Under the pieces are notes generated by a model. The model did no database searches, had not been told where the DNA came from, and saw only the letters and a program-made list of their open reading frames with translations. Position numbers and translations under genes: made by a program. DNA of 64,000 bases. Origin: Pseudomonas sp. B6002. Its GTDB lineage: Bacteria > Pseudomonadota > Gammaproteobacteria > Pseudomonadales > Pseudomonadaceae. Shown in pieces: positions 8,873-17,103 of this stretch; position 1 is the stretch's first letter; the number at the start of each line of letters is the position of its first letter. Where the stretch lies: positions 124,001 to 188,000 of the forward strand of contig NZ_JACAOY010000010.1 of NCBI RefSeq assembly GCF_013385985.1, given 5' to 3'.

Positions 8873-10827
8873 CAGTGCACCTCCGCAGACTTTTGTTGGA
8901 CAGGGCGCTTTAAAGGAGCTTTTGCCGGTGCGACGTCTTCGAGCAAGGCATCAGCAACGAGCTCGGCAATATCTTTGATCAGTGGGCGCGGTTCGACCAC
9001 ACCCTCAAGCATCGCCGTGCACTGTGGACAGCCCACGGCCACCAGCTCGGCACCGGTTTCGCGGATGTCTTCCATGCGCATGTCCGGGATCCGTTGCTTG
9101 CCGGGAATGTCGGTGATTGGCGCCCCACCACCGCCACCGCAGCAACGTGAACGGAAGCCCGAGCGCTGCATTTCCTTGACCTCGATCCCCAACGCCCGCA
9201 GCACTTGGCGTGGCGCCTCGTATTCGCCGTTGTAGCGGCCCAGGTAGCACGGGTCGTGATAGGTCACGCTGTTGCCCTTGTGCTGGCCCAGGTTCAACGC
9301 GCCCTCGCCGATCAGCTCGGCCATGAAGGTGCTGTGGTGCTGCACGAGGTAGTTGCCGTTGAAGGCGCCGTATTCGTTTTTCAGCACGTGGAAGCTGTGG
9401 GGATCGCAGGTGACGATGCGCTTGAAGCAGTACTTTTCCAGCGTCTGGATATTGCGTGTGGCCAGCAGTTGGAACGTAGCTTCATCGCCCAGGCGCCGAG
9501 CCACATCGCCGCTGTCGCGCTCTTCCAGGCCGAGTACCGCGAAGTCCACATTGGCTGCTTTCAGCACTTTGACGAACGCACGCAAGGTGCGTTGGTTGCG
9601 CATGTCGAAGGCGCCGTCGCCGACCCAGAACAGCACGTCAGTGGTGCCTTTTTCGCTGAGCAAAGGCAGGTTCAAATCCGCCGCCCAGTTCAGCCGCCCG
9701 CCCGGTGCAAAACCGCCGGGGTTGTCGGTGGCGATCAGGTTTTCCAAAACTTCGGCGCCCTTGTTCGGGGTCGCGCCCTTTTCCAGGGTGAGGTGGCGGC
9801 GCATGTCGACGATGGCGTCCACGTGCTCGATCATCATCGGGCACTCTTCCACGCAAGCGCGGCAGGTGGTGCAGGACCACAGGGTTTCAGCGTCCACCAG
9901 GCCGTTGACGATCGGCTGATGCGGGTTACCGCTGTGTTCGCCAATGGCTTTGCCCGGGTAAGGGCTGCCGGCAAACTTTGCATCGGTACCACCGGCCAGG
10001 CCGACGACCATGTCCTGGATGAGTTTTTTCGGGTTCAGCGGTTGGCCGGCAGCGAACGCCGGGCACGCGGCTTCGCATTTGCCGCACTGCACGCAGGCGT
10101 CAAAACCGAGCAGTTGGTTCCAGGTGAAATCCTTGGGTTTTTCCACACCCAGGGGCGCGGTTTTATCGCTGAGGTCCAGCGGCTTCAAACCGGTGGAACG
10201 GCCACCGCCGAAGCGCTCGGCACGGCGGTGCCAGGCCAGGTGCAGCGCACCGGCGAAGGCGTGCTTCATCGGGCCGCCCCAGGTCATGCCGAAGAACATT
10301 TCGGACACGCCCCACAGCACACCCACGCTCAGCAAGGCGGCGAGCAGCCAGCCACCGAAGTCAGCCGGCAGAATCCCGGCCACCGGCAAGGTGACCAGGA
10401 AGAAGCTCACCGAGAACGCCATGAGGCTCTTCGGCAGGCGCATCCACGGGCCTTTGGACAGGCGTGACGGCGGGTTGCGACGGCGCAGGTACACAAACGT
10501 GGCGCCGACAAACATCAGCACCGAGGCCAACAGCAAGGCATAACCGAGAATGCGGTTATGCAGGCCGAAGCCGTGCACCAGAATGGCGAGCAGCGCCGAC
10601 AGCACAAACCCGAGCGCCGTGGCGACGTGGGTGTTGGCGATGTATTTGTCGCGGGCGACCACATGGTGCAGGTCGACCATGTAGCGCTTGGGCATGGCCA
10701 AAAGGCCGCCCAGCAAGTCGACCTTGGACGCACGGCCACGGCGCCACATGTTCACCCGGCGCAGGGCGCCGAGGACGGCGAGGCCCAGGGCGGCGAACAG
10801 CAGGATGGGAAGAAGGGTGTTCAGCAT
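8872..10827 (-). CDS. dgcB: Dimethylglycine catabolism iron-sulfur protein
   Basis: DgcB is a 651-aa membrane-anchored iron-sulfur electron carrier that acts with DgcA in demethylating dimethylglycine to sarcosine. The N-terminal ~200 residues hold several hydrophobic helices. Two [4Fe-4S] motifs follow, CVQCGKCEAACP and CTTCRACVEECP. The C-terminal half carries cysteine-rich CCG-type modules (DPCYLGRYNGEYE, RCCGGGGGAP, VGCPQC), as in heterodisulfide reductase subunits. The start has GGGAG eight bases upstream. Confidence 0.93.
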   Translation of the reverse strand: MLNTLLPILLFAALGLAVLGALRRVNMWRRGRASKVDLLGGLLAMPKRYMVDLHHVVARDKYIANTHVATALGFVLSALLAILVHGFGLHNRILGYALLLASVLMFVGATFVYLRRRNPPSRLSKGPWMRLPKSLMAFSVSFFLVTLPVAGILPADFGGWLLAALLSVGVLWGVSEMFFGMTWGGPMKHAFAGALHLAWHRRAERFGGGRSTGLKPLDLSDKTAPLGVEKPKDFTWNQLLGFDACVQCGKCEAACPAFAAGQPLNPKKLIQDMVVGLAGGTDAKFAGSPYPGKAIGEHSGNPHQPIVNGLVDAETLWSCTTCRACVEECPMMIEHVDAIVDMRRHLTLEKGATPNKGAEVLENLIATDNPGGFAPGGRLNWAADLNLPLLSEKGTTDVLFWVGDGAFDMRNQRTLRAFVKVLKAANVDFAVLGLEERDSGDVARRLGDEATFQLLATRNIQTLEKYCFKRIVTCDPHSFHVLKNEYGAFNGNYLVQHHSTFMAELIGEGALNLGQHKGNSVTYHDPCYLGRYNGEYEAPRQVLRALGIEVKEMQRSGFRSRCCGGGGGAPITDIPGKQRIPDMRMEDIRETGAELVAVGCPQCTAMLEGVVEPRPLIKDIAELVADALLEDVAPAKAPLKRPVQQKSAEVH

Positions 10828-10883
10828 GGTGAAGCTCCCAAAGACCTCGGGGTCTTGCAGGTCGAGATGCCTTGCTCAATTCC

Positions 10884-10973
10884 TGTGGGAGCGGGCTTGC
10901 CCGCGATTGCAGTGTGTCAGTCAACAAAGATGTCTACTGAACCACCGCTATCGCGGGCAAGCCCGCTCCCACA
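10884..10973. repeat. REP pair (inverted)
   Basis: Arms of the TGTGGGAGCGGGCTTGCCCG type and the complement lie in the 160-bp space between dgcA and dgcB, inside the presumed operon. Confidence 0.9.
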
Positions 10974-10990
10974 GGGTTCTCCACAAGCCG

Positions 10991-13051
10991 TCAGAAATCC
11001 TTGCACAGGCGCAGGGCGTCATAGATCGCAGCGTGGGTATTGCGCTGCGCCACACAGTCACCGATGCGGAACAGCAAGTACCCGTCACCCGCTTCGCTCA
11101 AGCACGGTTGCGGCTTGATCGCGAACAGGGCTTCGACGTCGATCTGGCCCTTGTTGCGCGAGCCTTCCTTGAGTGCGTAGTAGATGGCTTCGTCCGGACG
11201 CACGCCGTTCTCGACGACCACCTGGTCCACCACCCGCTCCTCTTTGGCGCCGGTGTATTCGTTCTCCAGCACCGCCACCAGCTTGTCGCCTTCGCGGTAG
11301 ACCTTTTCCAGCATCATGTCGCCGGTCATGATCACTTCTTTGGGGTACATGCTGCGGTAGTAGGTGGGGAACGACGTACCGCCAATGGCCACGCCCGGCT
11401 TGATGTCATCGGTGACGATCTCGACCTGGCTGCCTTTGTCGGCCAGGAAGTCGGCCACCGACATGCCGGTGAATTCGCAGATGGTGTCGTACACCAGTAC
11501 GTTTTTGCCCGGCGCGACTTTGCCGTCGAGCACGTCCCAACTGCTGACGACCAAGCCTTCGGCCGCGCCCCAGTGTTCGTTCTGTTCGACGTTCGGGGTG
11601 CCGCCGACCGCCAGTACCACCACGTCCGGACGCAAGTCCTGGATGGTGTCGGCATCGGCCGCCACGCCCAGGCGCAGGTCAACTTTCAAGCGTGCCAGCT
11701 CCAGCTGGAACCAGCGGGTGATACCGGCGATCTGGTCACGCTGCGGCGCCTTGGACGCTGTGGTGATCTGCCCACCGATAAATTCTTTTTTCTCGAACAA
11801 GGTCACGTCGTGGCCACGCTCGGCAGCGACGCGCGCAGCTTCCATCCCGGCAGGGCCGGCACCGACCACCACGACTTTGCGTTTTGGCCCAGTGGATTTT
11901 TCGATGATGTGCGGCACGCCCATGTATTCGCGGGAGGTCGCGGCGTTCTGGATGCACAACACATCCAACCCTTGGTACTGGCGGTCGATGCAGTAGTTGG
12001 CGCCGACGCACTGTTTGATCTGGTCGATCTGGCCCATCTTGATCTTGGCGATCAGGTGCGGGTCGGCAATATGCGCACGGGTCATACCGACCATGTCCAC
12101 ATAACCGCCTTCCAGAATCCGCGTGGCCTGGTTCGGGTCCTTGATGTTCTGCGCATGCAGCACCGGCACCTTGACCACTTCCTTGATCCCGGCCGCCAAG
12201 TGCAGGAATGGCTCCGGTGGATAACTCATGTTCGGGATCACGTTGGCCAGGGTGTTGTGCGTGTCACACCCTGAGCCGACCACACCGATGAAATCGAGCA
12301 TGCCGGTGTCGTCGTAGTACTTGGCGATCTGCTTCATGTCCTCGTGGGACAAGCCGTCCGGGTGGAATTCGTCACCGCACAGACGCATGCCCACGCAGAA
12401 GTCATCGCCCACTTCGGCGCGTACGGCCTTGAGTACTTCCAGGCCGAACTTCATGCGGCCTTCAAAGGTGCCGCCCCATTCGTCAGTACGCTTGTTGACC
12501 CGTGGGCTCCAGAACTGGTCGATCATGTGCTGGTGCACGGCGGACAGTTCCACGCCATCCAGGCCACCGGCCTTGGCACGGCGTGCAGCCTGGGCGTAGT
12601 TGCCGATCACGCGCCAGATTTCTTCCGGCTCGATGGTCTTGCAGGTGGCACGGTGCACCGGCTCACGCACGCCGGACGGCGACATCAGCGTCGGCCAGTT
12701 AAAACCGTCCCAACGCGAGCGACGGCCCATGTGGGTAATCTGGATCATGATCTTGGCGCCATGCTTGTGCATGGCGTCGGCGAGGTTCTGGAAGTGCGGG
12801 ATGATGCGGTCGGTGGACAAGTTCACCGAGCTCCACCATTCCTGCGGGCTGTCGATGGCCACCACCGAGGAGCCGCCACAGATCGCCAGGCCGATGCCGC
12901 CCTTGGCTTTCTCTTCGTAGTACTTCACATAGCGGTCAGTGGTCATGCCGCCGTCGGTGGCATACACCTCGGCGTGGGCAGTGCTGAGTACGCGGTTGCG
13001 AATGGTCAGTTTGCCGATCTGGATCGGCTGGAACATTGCTTCGAAAGCCAT
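10991..13051 (-). CDS. dgcA: Dimethylglycine demethylase, flavin subunit
   Basis: DgcA is a 686-aa old-yellow-enzyme/trimethylamine-dehydrogenase-type protein that oxidises dimethylglycine. Residues 1-340 form the FMN barrel (RNRVLSTAHAEVYATDGG, GVELSAVHQHMIDQFWSPR). A cysteine cluster sits at about 348-367, and the C-terminal half is a FAD/NAD-binding module (VVVVGAGPAGMEAARVAAER). The iron-sulfur motif reads C348-x2-A351-x2-C354-x12-C367, so the second of the four cysteines of the trimethylamine dehydrogenase motif is Ala. Just upstream are a DUF5943 gene and a dipeptidase, as in P. aeruginosa PA5396-PA5399. Confidence 0.94.
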   Translation of the reverse strand: MAFEAMFQPIQIGKLTIRNRVLSTAHAEVYATDGGMTTDRYVKYYEEKAKGGIGLAICGGSSVVAIDSPQEWWSSVNLSTDRIIPHFQNLADAMHKHGAKIMIQITHMGRRSRWDGFNWPTLMSPSGVREPVHRATCKTIEPEEIWRVIGNYAQAARRAKAGGLDGVELSAVHQHMIDQFWSPRVNKRTDEWGGTFEGRMKFGLEVLKAVRAEVGDDFCVGMRLCGDEFHPDGLSHEDMKQIAKYYDDTGMLDFIGVVGSGCDTHNTLANVIPNMSYPPEPFLHLAAGIKEVVKVPVLHAQNIKDPNQATRILEGGYVDMVGMTRAHIADPHLIAKIKMGQIDQIKQCVGANYCIDRQYQGLDVLCIQNAATSREYMGVPHIIEKSTGPKRKVVVVGAGPAGMEAARVAAERGHDVTLFEKKEFIGGQITTASKAPQRDQIAGITRWFQLELARLKVDLRLGVAADADTIQDLRPDVVVLAVGGTPNVEQNEHWGAAEGLVVSSWDVLDGKVAPGKNVLVYDTICEFTGMSVADFLADKGSQVEIVTDDIKPGVAIGGTSFPTYYRSMYPKEVIMTGDMMLEKVYREGDKLVAVLENEYTGAKEERVVDQVVVENGVRPDEAIYYALKEGSRNKGQIDVEALFAIKPQPCLSEAGDGYLLFRIGDCVAQRNTHAAIYDALRLCKDF

Positions 13052-13066
13052 GGCACGGTCCTCGGC

Positions 13067-13597
13067 TTACAACGGCTTGACGGTGAACAGGCCGTCATCG
13101 TGGCCCTCTTCGGAGCCTCCGTAGACTTGCTCTGCGACAGTGCGGATCTGGCTCCCGCGCGCTTGAAGAATCTGGTCCATGGCGCCGGCAAACCAGCCGG
13201 TGAACATGTAGTCGACTTTGCGCCCGACCTTGCCGTACACATAGACGAACGCCGAGTGTTCCAGCTTGACGCTGGCGGTGCCCTTGTCCAGGTCGATGTC
13301 CTGGATCTTGAACAGGCCCCAGCCGCGTTGCGACAGGCGCTTCATGTAGTGCTCGAACACCGCAACGCCTTCCAGGCCGTGGCATTCAGCTTCTTTTTCG
13401 CACCAGTGCCAGGCGGACTTGTAGCCGGCCTTGTAGAGGATTTCGGCATAGGCGTCAGCGCCCAGCACTTCTTCGATACCGATGTGGTTGTTGACGAAGA
13501 AATGGCGCGGCACGTACAGCATCGGCAGGGCGTCGGAAGTCCAGACACCGGTTTCGCTGTCGACTTCGATAGGCAATTGCGGGGCGATCTTGGCCAT
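13067..13597 (-). CDS. DUF5943/V4R-like protein of the dgc operon
   Basis: This 176-aa soluble protein begins MAKIAPQLPIEVDSETGVW. It has the look of a 4-vinyl-reductase (V4R)-type small-molecule domain: GADAYAEILYKAGYKSAWHW, ECHGLEGVAVFEHYMKRLSQ, then EHSAFVYVYGKVGRKVDYMF. V4R domains often bind ligands or hydrophobic cofactors. It sits 15 bp upstream of dgcA on the same strand and matches the position of P. aeruginosa PA5397. Its role in dimethylglycine metabolism is not known; a chaperone or regulatory ligand-binding role is possible. Confidence 0.8.
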   Translation of the reverse strand: MAKIAPQLPIEVDSETGVWTSDALPMLYVPRHFFVNNHIGIEEVLGADAYAEILYKAGYKSAWHWCEKEAECHGLEGVAVFEHYMKRLSQRGWGLFKIQDIDLDKGTASVKLEHSAFVYVYGKVGRKVDYMFTGWFAGAMDQILQARGSQIRTVAEQVYGGSEEGHDDGLFTVKPL

Positions 13598-13675
13598 GGA
13601 AACTTAACTCCAGAAAATTCGTTTGGATGCCCGCTGCGCGAAGGGCAGCGGGTTAAGGATTAGGAGAGCGGTGGC

Positions 13676-14653
13676 TTATTCGCCCCAGACGTCTTTCAAG
13701 ACGTTGACCCAGTTCTCGCCCATGATCTTGCGCACCACACGCTCGCTGTGGCCGCGCTTGAGCAGGGTCTCGGTGAGGTTGGGGAACTCGCCCACGGTGC
13801 GGATGCCCAGCGGGTTAATGATCTTGCCGAAGCTGGTCAGGCGGCGGGCGTAGCCCTTGTCATGGGTCAGCATTTCGAAGAAATCCTGGCCATGGCCCTG
13901 GGTGAAATCGGTGCCGATGCCGATGGCGTCTTCACCGACAATGTTCATGGTGTATTCGATGGCTTCGGCGTAGTCGTCGATGGTCGAATCGATGCCCTTG
14001 GCCAGGAACGGCGCGAACATGGTCACGCCGACAAAACCGCCGTGGTCGGCGATGAACTTGAGCTCTTCATCGGACTTGTTGCGCGGGTGCTCTTTAAGCC
14101 CGGACGGCAGGCAGTGGGAGTAGCACACCGGTTTCTTGGATTCGAGGATGACCTCTTCGGATGTTTTGGAGCCCACGTGGGACAGGTCGCACATGATGCC
14201 GACGCGGTTCATCTCGCCCACCACCTCACGGCCAAAGCCTGACAGGCCGCCGTCACGCTCGTAGCAGCCGGTGCCGACCAGGTTCTGGGTGTTGTAGCAC
14301 ATCTGCACCACGCCCACGCCGAGCTGCTTGAAGATCTCGACATAACCCAGTTGGTCTTCGAAAGCATGGGCGTTCTGGAAGCCGAAGATGATGCCGGTCT
14401 TGCCCAGCTCCTTGGCGCGACGGATGTCGGCGGTGGTTTTCACCGGGATCACCAGGTCGCTGTTCTCACGGATCAGGGTCTGGCTGGCCACGATGTTATT
14501 GATGGTGGCCTGGAACCCTTCCCACACCGACACGGTGCAGTTGGCGGCGGTGAGACCACCTTTGCGCATGTCCTCGAACAGGTCGCGGTTCCACTTGGCA
14601 ATAATCAGCCCGTCGATAACGATGCTGTCGGCGTGCAATTCGGCTGGGCTCAT
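13676..14653 (-). CDS. Membrane-dipeptidase (renal dipeptidase) family hydrolase
   Basis: This 325-aa amidohydrolase-superfamily protein matches peptidase family M19. The early D-x-H/K site is altered: residues read DGLIIAKWNRDLF, where D-x-H is usual. Later metal-site segments are present (MCDLSHVGSKTSEEVILES, YSHCLPSGLKEHPRNK, IGIGTDFTQGHG). The start at 14653 (MSPAELHADSIVIDG) has AAGGGG upstream. It is probably the first gene of the dgc operon. The substrate is unknown; the family cleaves dipeptides and related amides. The altered metal ligand suggests a changed metal site or substrate. Confidence 0.85.
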   Translation of the reverse strand: MSPAELHADSIVIDGLIIAKWNRDLFEDMRKGGLTAANCTVSVWEGFQATINNIVASQTLIRENSDLVIPVKTTADIRRAKELGKTGIIFGFQNAHAFEDQLGYVEIFKQLGVGVVQMCYNTQNLVGTGCYERDGGLSGFGREVVGEMNRVGIMCDLSHVGSKTSEEVILESKKPVCYSHCLPSGLKEHPRNKSDEELKFIADHGGFVGVTMFAPFLAKGIDSTIDDYAEAIEYTMNIVGEDAIGIGTDFTQGHGQDFFEMLTHDKGYARRLTSFGKIINPLGIRTVGEFPNLTETLLKRGHSERVVRKIMGENWVNVLKDVWGE

Positions 14654-14871
14654 CAGGCGTCCCCTTATTGGCGATTCATGCGCCGAATCGTCTGCCGGCG
14701 CTTTGGGGCCAGCATATGCCCAGGGGCCGACAGAGCCGGGTGCAAAAACGACAGGGGAATTGCCGAAAGCGTCAATCCACGACAAAGGCTGCTATGACGC
14801 GTCTGACTGGCAGCTGTTATTTGTCTTACGCTTGGGCCAGAATTCCGCATCACCTGATATGAGACGGCGCA
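14654..14871. promoter_or_regulatory. Divergent promoter region of the dgc operon and LprI-like gene
   Basis: This gap separates the dipeptidase-dgcAB-etf unit (leftward) from the LprI-like gene (rightward). GbdR activation of this operon is established in P. aeruginosa. No exact site could be fixed by eye, although two ACGAC motifs occur. Confidence 0.45.
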
Positions 14872-15273
14872 ATGAAATCGATTTTCCTGGCTTTGGCACT
14901 CATCGCAACCACCGCACACGCGGCTGAAGACACCGACAACACGCCGTGCGATGGCATCGAAAACGACAAGCAAACCCTGGAATGCGCCACCTACAACAAA
15001 ACCACCGCCGAGCAATTGCTTAAGGATAACTACCAAGGCCTGCTCGAACGCATGGGTTCGACCTACGGCAGCAACAAGTCGCAGCTCGCCGACATTACCG
15101 CTCGTCTGAAGGATGCCCAGCAGAAGTGGGAAAAACTGCGTGACGCCGATTGCGCCGTAGACACCTTCCCGGCAGTGAACGGCACCAAGGAATACGCGAT
15201 CCAGCAGAACGATTGCCTGGCGCGGATGAGTGATGAGCGGTCAGAGTTTTTGGAGTCGATCGGACAGGAATAA
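14872..15273 (+). CDS. LprI-like (DUF1311) periplasmic protein
   Basis: This 133-aa protein has a clear Sec signal peptide (MKSIFLALALIATTAHA, cleavage before AED). The mature part carries DUF1311/LprI features: several Cys (TPCDGIENDKQTLECAT, DADCAVDT, QNDCLARMSDERSEFLE) and a helical core around LKDAQQKWEKLRDADC. Relatives include the lysozyme inhibitor LprI and many uncharacterised Gram-negative periplasmic proteins. Lysozyme inhibition is therefore possible but unproven. Confidence 0.8.
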   Translation: MKSIFLALALIATTAHAAEDTDNTPCDGIENDKQTLECATYNKTTAEQLLKDNYQGLLERMGSTYGSNKSQLADITARLKDAQQKWEKLRDADCAVDTFPAVNGTKEYAIQQNDCLARMSDERSEFLESIGQE

Positions 15274-15314
15274 GCGACAATCCCCGCCACTTTCTCTCTG
15301 AAACAAGGCTACTC

Positions 15315-15731
15315 ATGAAGACTTGCGGCATCGAAATCAAAGGCAGCGAAGCCATCATCGCTGTCGCTTCCCTCGACAACGGGGCGCTGACTCATGTCGC
15401 CTTGGCCACCAAGAAAATCGCTCTGGAAGACGACGATGAAGCGGCCAACGTCAAAGCCTTCGCCACCCAGGTGAAGGCGTTTGTGCAGGACAACGCCATT
15501 GAGCGAATCGCCATCAAGAAGCGCAGCAAGAAAGGCGAATTTGCCGGGGGCCCGACCACGTTCAAGATTGAAGGGGTGTTCCAGTTGCTGGACGGTGTGG
15601 AGGTGACGCTGCTGTCGCCGCAGACCATTAATGCCCAGAACAAGAAGCACAACTTTGATTTGCCGGCGACGCTGAACAAGTACCAGCATGAAGCCTACAA
15701 AGCGGCGTGTTCGGCCCTGCTAAAAAAATAA
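15315..15731 (+). CDS. DUF3010 family protein
   Basis: This cytoplasmic protein of 138 aa starts MKTCGIEIKGSEAIIAVASL and carries the DUF3010 pattern, including ERIAIKKRSKKGEFAGGPTT and LLSPQTINAQNKKH. The N-terminal GIEIKGSEAIIAV strand followed by the acidic linker resembles an RNase H/actin-like first strand. No function is established for the family. It follows the LprI-like gene by 41 bp with ACAAGG upstream. Confidence 0.8.
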   Translation: MKTCGIEIKGSEAIIAVASLDNGALTHVALATKKIALEDDDEAANVKAFATQVKAFVQDNAIERIAIKKRSKKGEFAGGPTTFKIEGVFQLLDGVEVTLLSPQTINAQNKKHNFDLPATLNKYQHEAYKAACSALLKK

Positions 15732-15749
15732 GCCACACCACCTATCCAC

Positions 15750-15838
15750 TGTGGGAGCTGGCTTGCCTGCGATAGCGGTACATCAGTCGACATCTATCGT
15801 GCTGACCCACCGCCATCGCAGGCAAGCCAGCTCCCACA
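15750..15838. repeat. REP pair (inverted)
   Basis: Arms TGTGGGAGCTGGCTTGCCTG and the complement lie between the convergent DUF3010 and AAA-ATPase genes. Confidence 0.9.
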
Positions 15839-15856
15839 TTTGATTTGAGTTGCCCC

Positions 15857-17035
15857 TTAGTCAGGTGTACGGCGCTTGTGCCGCAGCCAATCGCCAAACG
15901 TCTTGTCCTCCAGGGCATACCCGCCCCGGCTCGACTTCCACACCAGCTCCTTATCCCGCAGGGCATCAATGCAAGCCTGAATCGTCTGGGTGCCCGGCAC
16001 TACATCGCTGCCCATCTCTTCCAGCGCCTTGCTGACTGCCGCGAGGGTGCTGTCGGTAAACGGCGCGAACGGTTCGTTGTTTTGCGAACGCTCCACCATC
16101 ACTTCCAGCACGGCACGTTGGGGAATAGTGAGATTGTTCCAGGCGCTTTCGAACTCGGTCCACACGCCCGCGCGCAGTAACTCGGCGCGGCTGTGCAGCA
16201 GCTGGCCCAGGTTGCTCGCCTCGCCCAGCTCCAGCGCCACTTCACCGATGATGGTGCGCAACATCTCAGGGCGACGGCCTACCAACTCAAACGCTTCATC
16301 AATGTCGGCTGCGTTGAACTGGTTAGTCTTGGCCAGATTCGCGTTGAGGTGTGCGGTGTAGGCCTGGGTGAACGCTTTGCCCAATAGCGGAAACGGCGTG
16401 ATGCTGGAACCGAAGAACGGCTGGCTCTTGCCCAGAACCAAATGGGCCAGCTTGTCGCGGTTGGAGCCGGTGAACACCAGGTGCAACCCACTGCCCTCCT
16501 CATCACGCCCTTGGTTGAGCTGATCCCGGGCGGCCTTCAACGCGAACATCGCGTTGATACCTGAATCGCTGGTCAGCGCGTGCTGCGCTTCATCAATGAC
16601 CAGCACAACGGATTTTTCCGCCGCGTGGTGCAGCAGTTCCAAGGCTTGGGTCAACGTCGCGCCAACAGGCAACTGAGGCTTGCTGAAATCCCAGGACAAC
16701 GTCCGCAGAAAGCTCAGTTTTTCGATGCCAATGTTCTTGGCCAGCTTGCGGATGCCCTTTTCATAGGGCACCAGCGCGGCGGCAATCGCGCTGGCAATCA
16801 ACTCTGCCGGATCTTTCTCTTTGTCCGCCCACAGGTCGACATACACGGCCAGCCAGCCTCGAAGCTGACACTCCGGGATCAGGTCTTCACGTAGAAAGGT
16901 ACTTTTGCCTGTTCGGCGCGGCGCTGCGAGAAACAGGCCAGAGGTGAAATCCTGAATGCCAGCCCCCACCAGGCCGTCGGCAATGCTGCTGGCCAGGGCG
17001 GGGCGGCGGAATACAAAGCCGCTGTGCTTGGACAT
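15857..17035 (-). CDS. Orphan AAA/STAND-type ATPase
   Basis: This 392-aa P-loop ATPase has Walker A at residues 38-46 (APRRTGKST) and Walker B VVLVIDEAQHA, with an FTGSNRDKL sensor-like strand. The C-terminal third (TIPQRAVLEVMVERSQNNEP ... ALRDKELVW) looks like a winged-helix domain, as in archaeal-type ATPases and STAND NTPases. There is no obvious partner gene. An AT-rich palindrome directly upstream suggests its own control. It could be a defence, regulatory or toxin-linked ATPase. I cannot assign a substrate. Confidence 0.75.
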   Translation of the reverse strand: MSKHSGFVFRRPALASSIADGLVGAGIQDFTSGLFLAAPRRTGKSTFLREDLIPECQLRGWLAVYVDLWADKEKDPAELIASAIAAALVPYEKGIRKLAKNIGIEKLSFLRTLSWDFSKPQLPVGATLTQALELLHHAAEKSVVLVIDEAQHALTSDSGINAMFALKAARDQLNQGRDEEGSGLHLVFTGSNRDKLAHLVLGKSQPFFGSSITPFPLLGKAFTQAYTAHLNANLAKTNQFNAADIDEAFELVGRRPEMLRTIIGEVALELGEASNLGQLLHSRAELLRAGVWTEFESAWNNLTIPQRAVLEVMVERSQNNEPFAPFTDSTLAAVSKALEEMGSDVVPGTQTIQACIDALRDKELVWKSSRGGYALEDKTFGDWLRHKRRTPD

Positions 17036-17059
17036 GGTTTTATACTCAATTATTCAAAG

Positions 17060-17099
17060 GACTATAAATTATAGTCACGAGTATAATTGACTATAATTG
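17060..17099. promoter_or_regulatory. Palindromic operator upstream of the AAA ATPase
   Basis: GACTATAA-A-TTATAGTC is a perfect 8-bp dyad at 17060-17076. A further half-site GACTATAAT lies at 17089-17097. The block is very AT-rich, lies 25 bp before the ATPase start and contains TATAAT-like -10 hexamers. It is probably an autoregulated operator and promoter. Confidence 0.6.
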
Positions 17100-17103
17100 C
17101 CCG

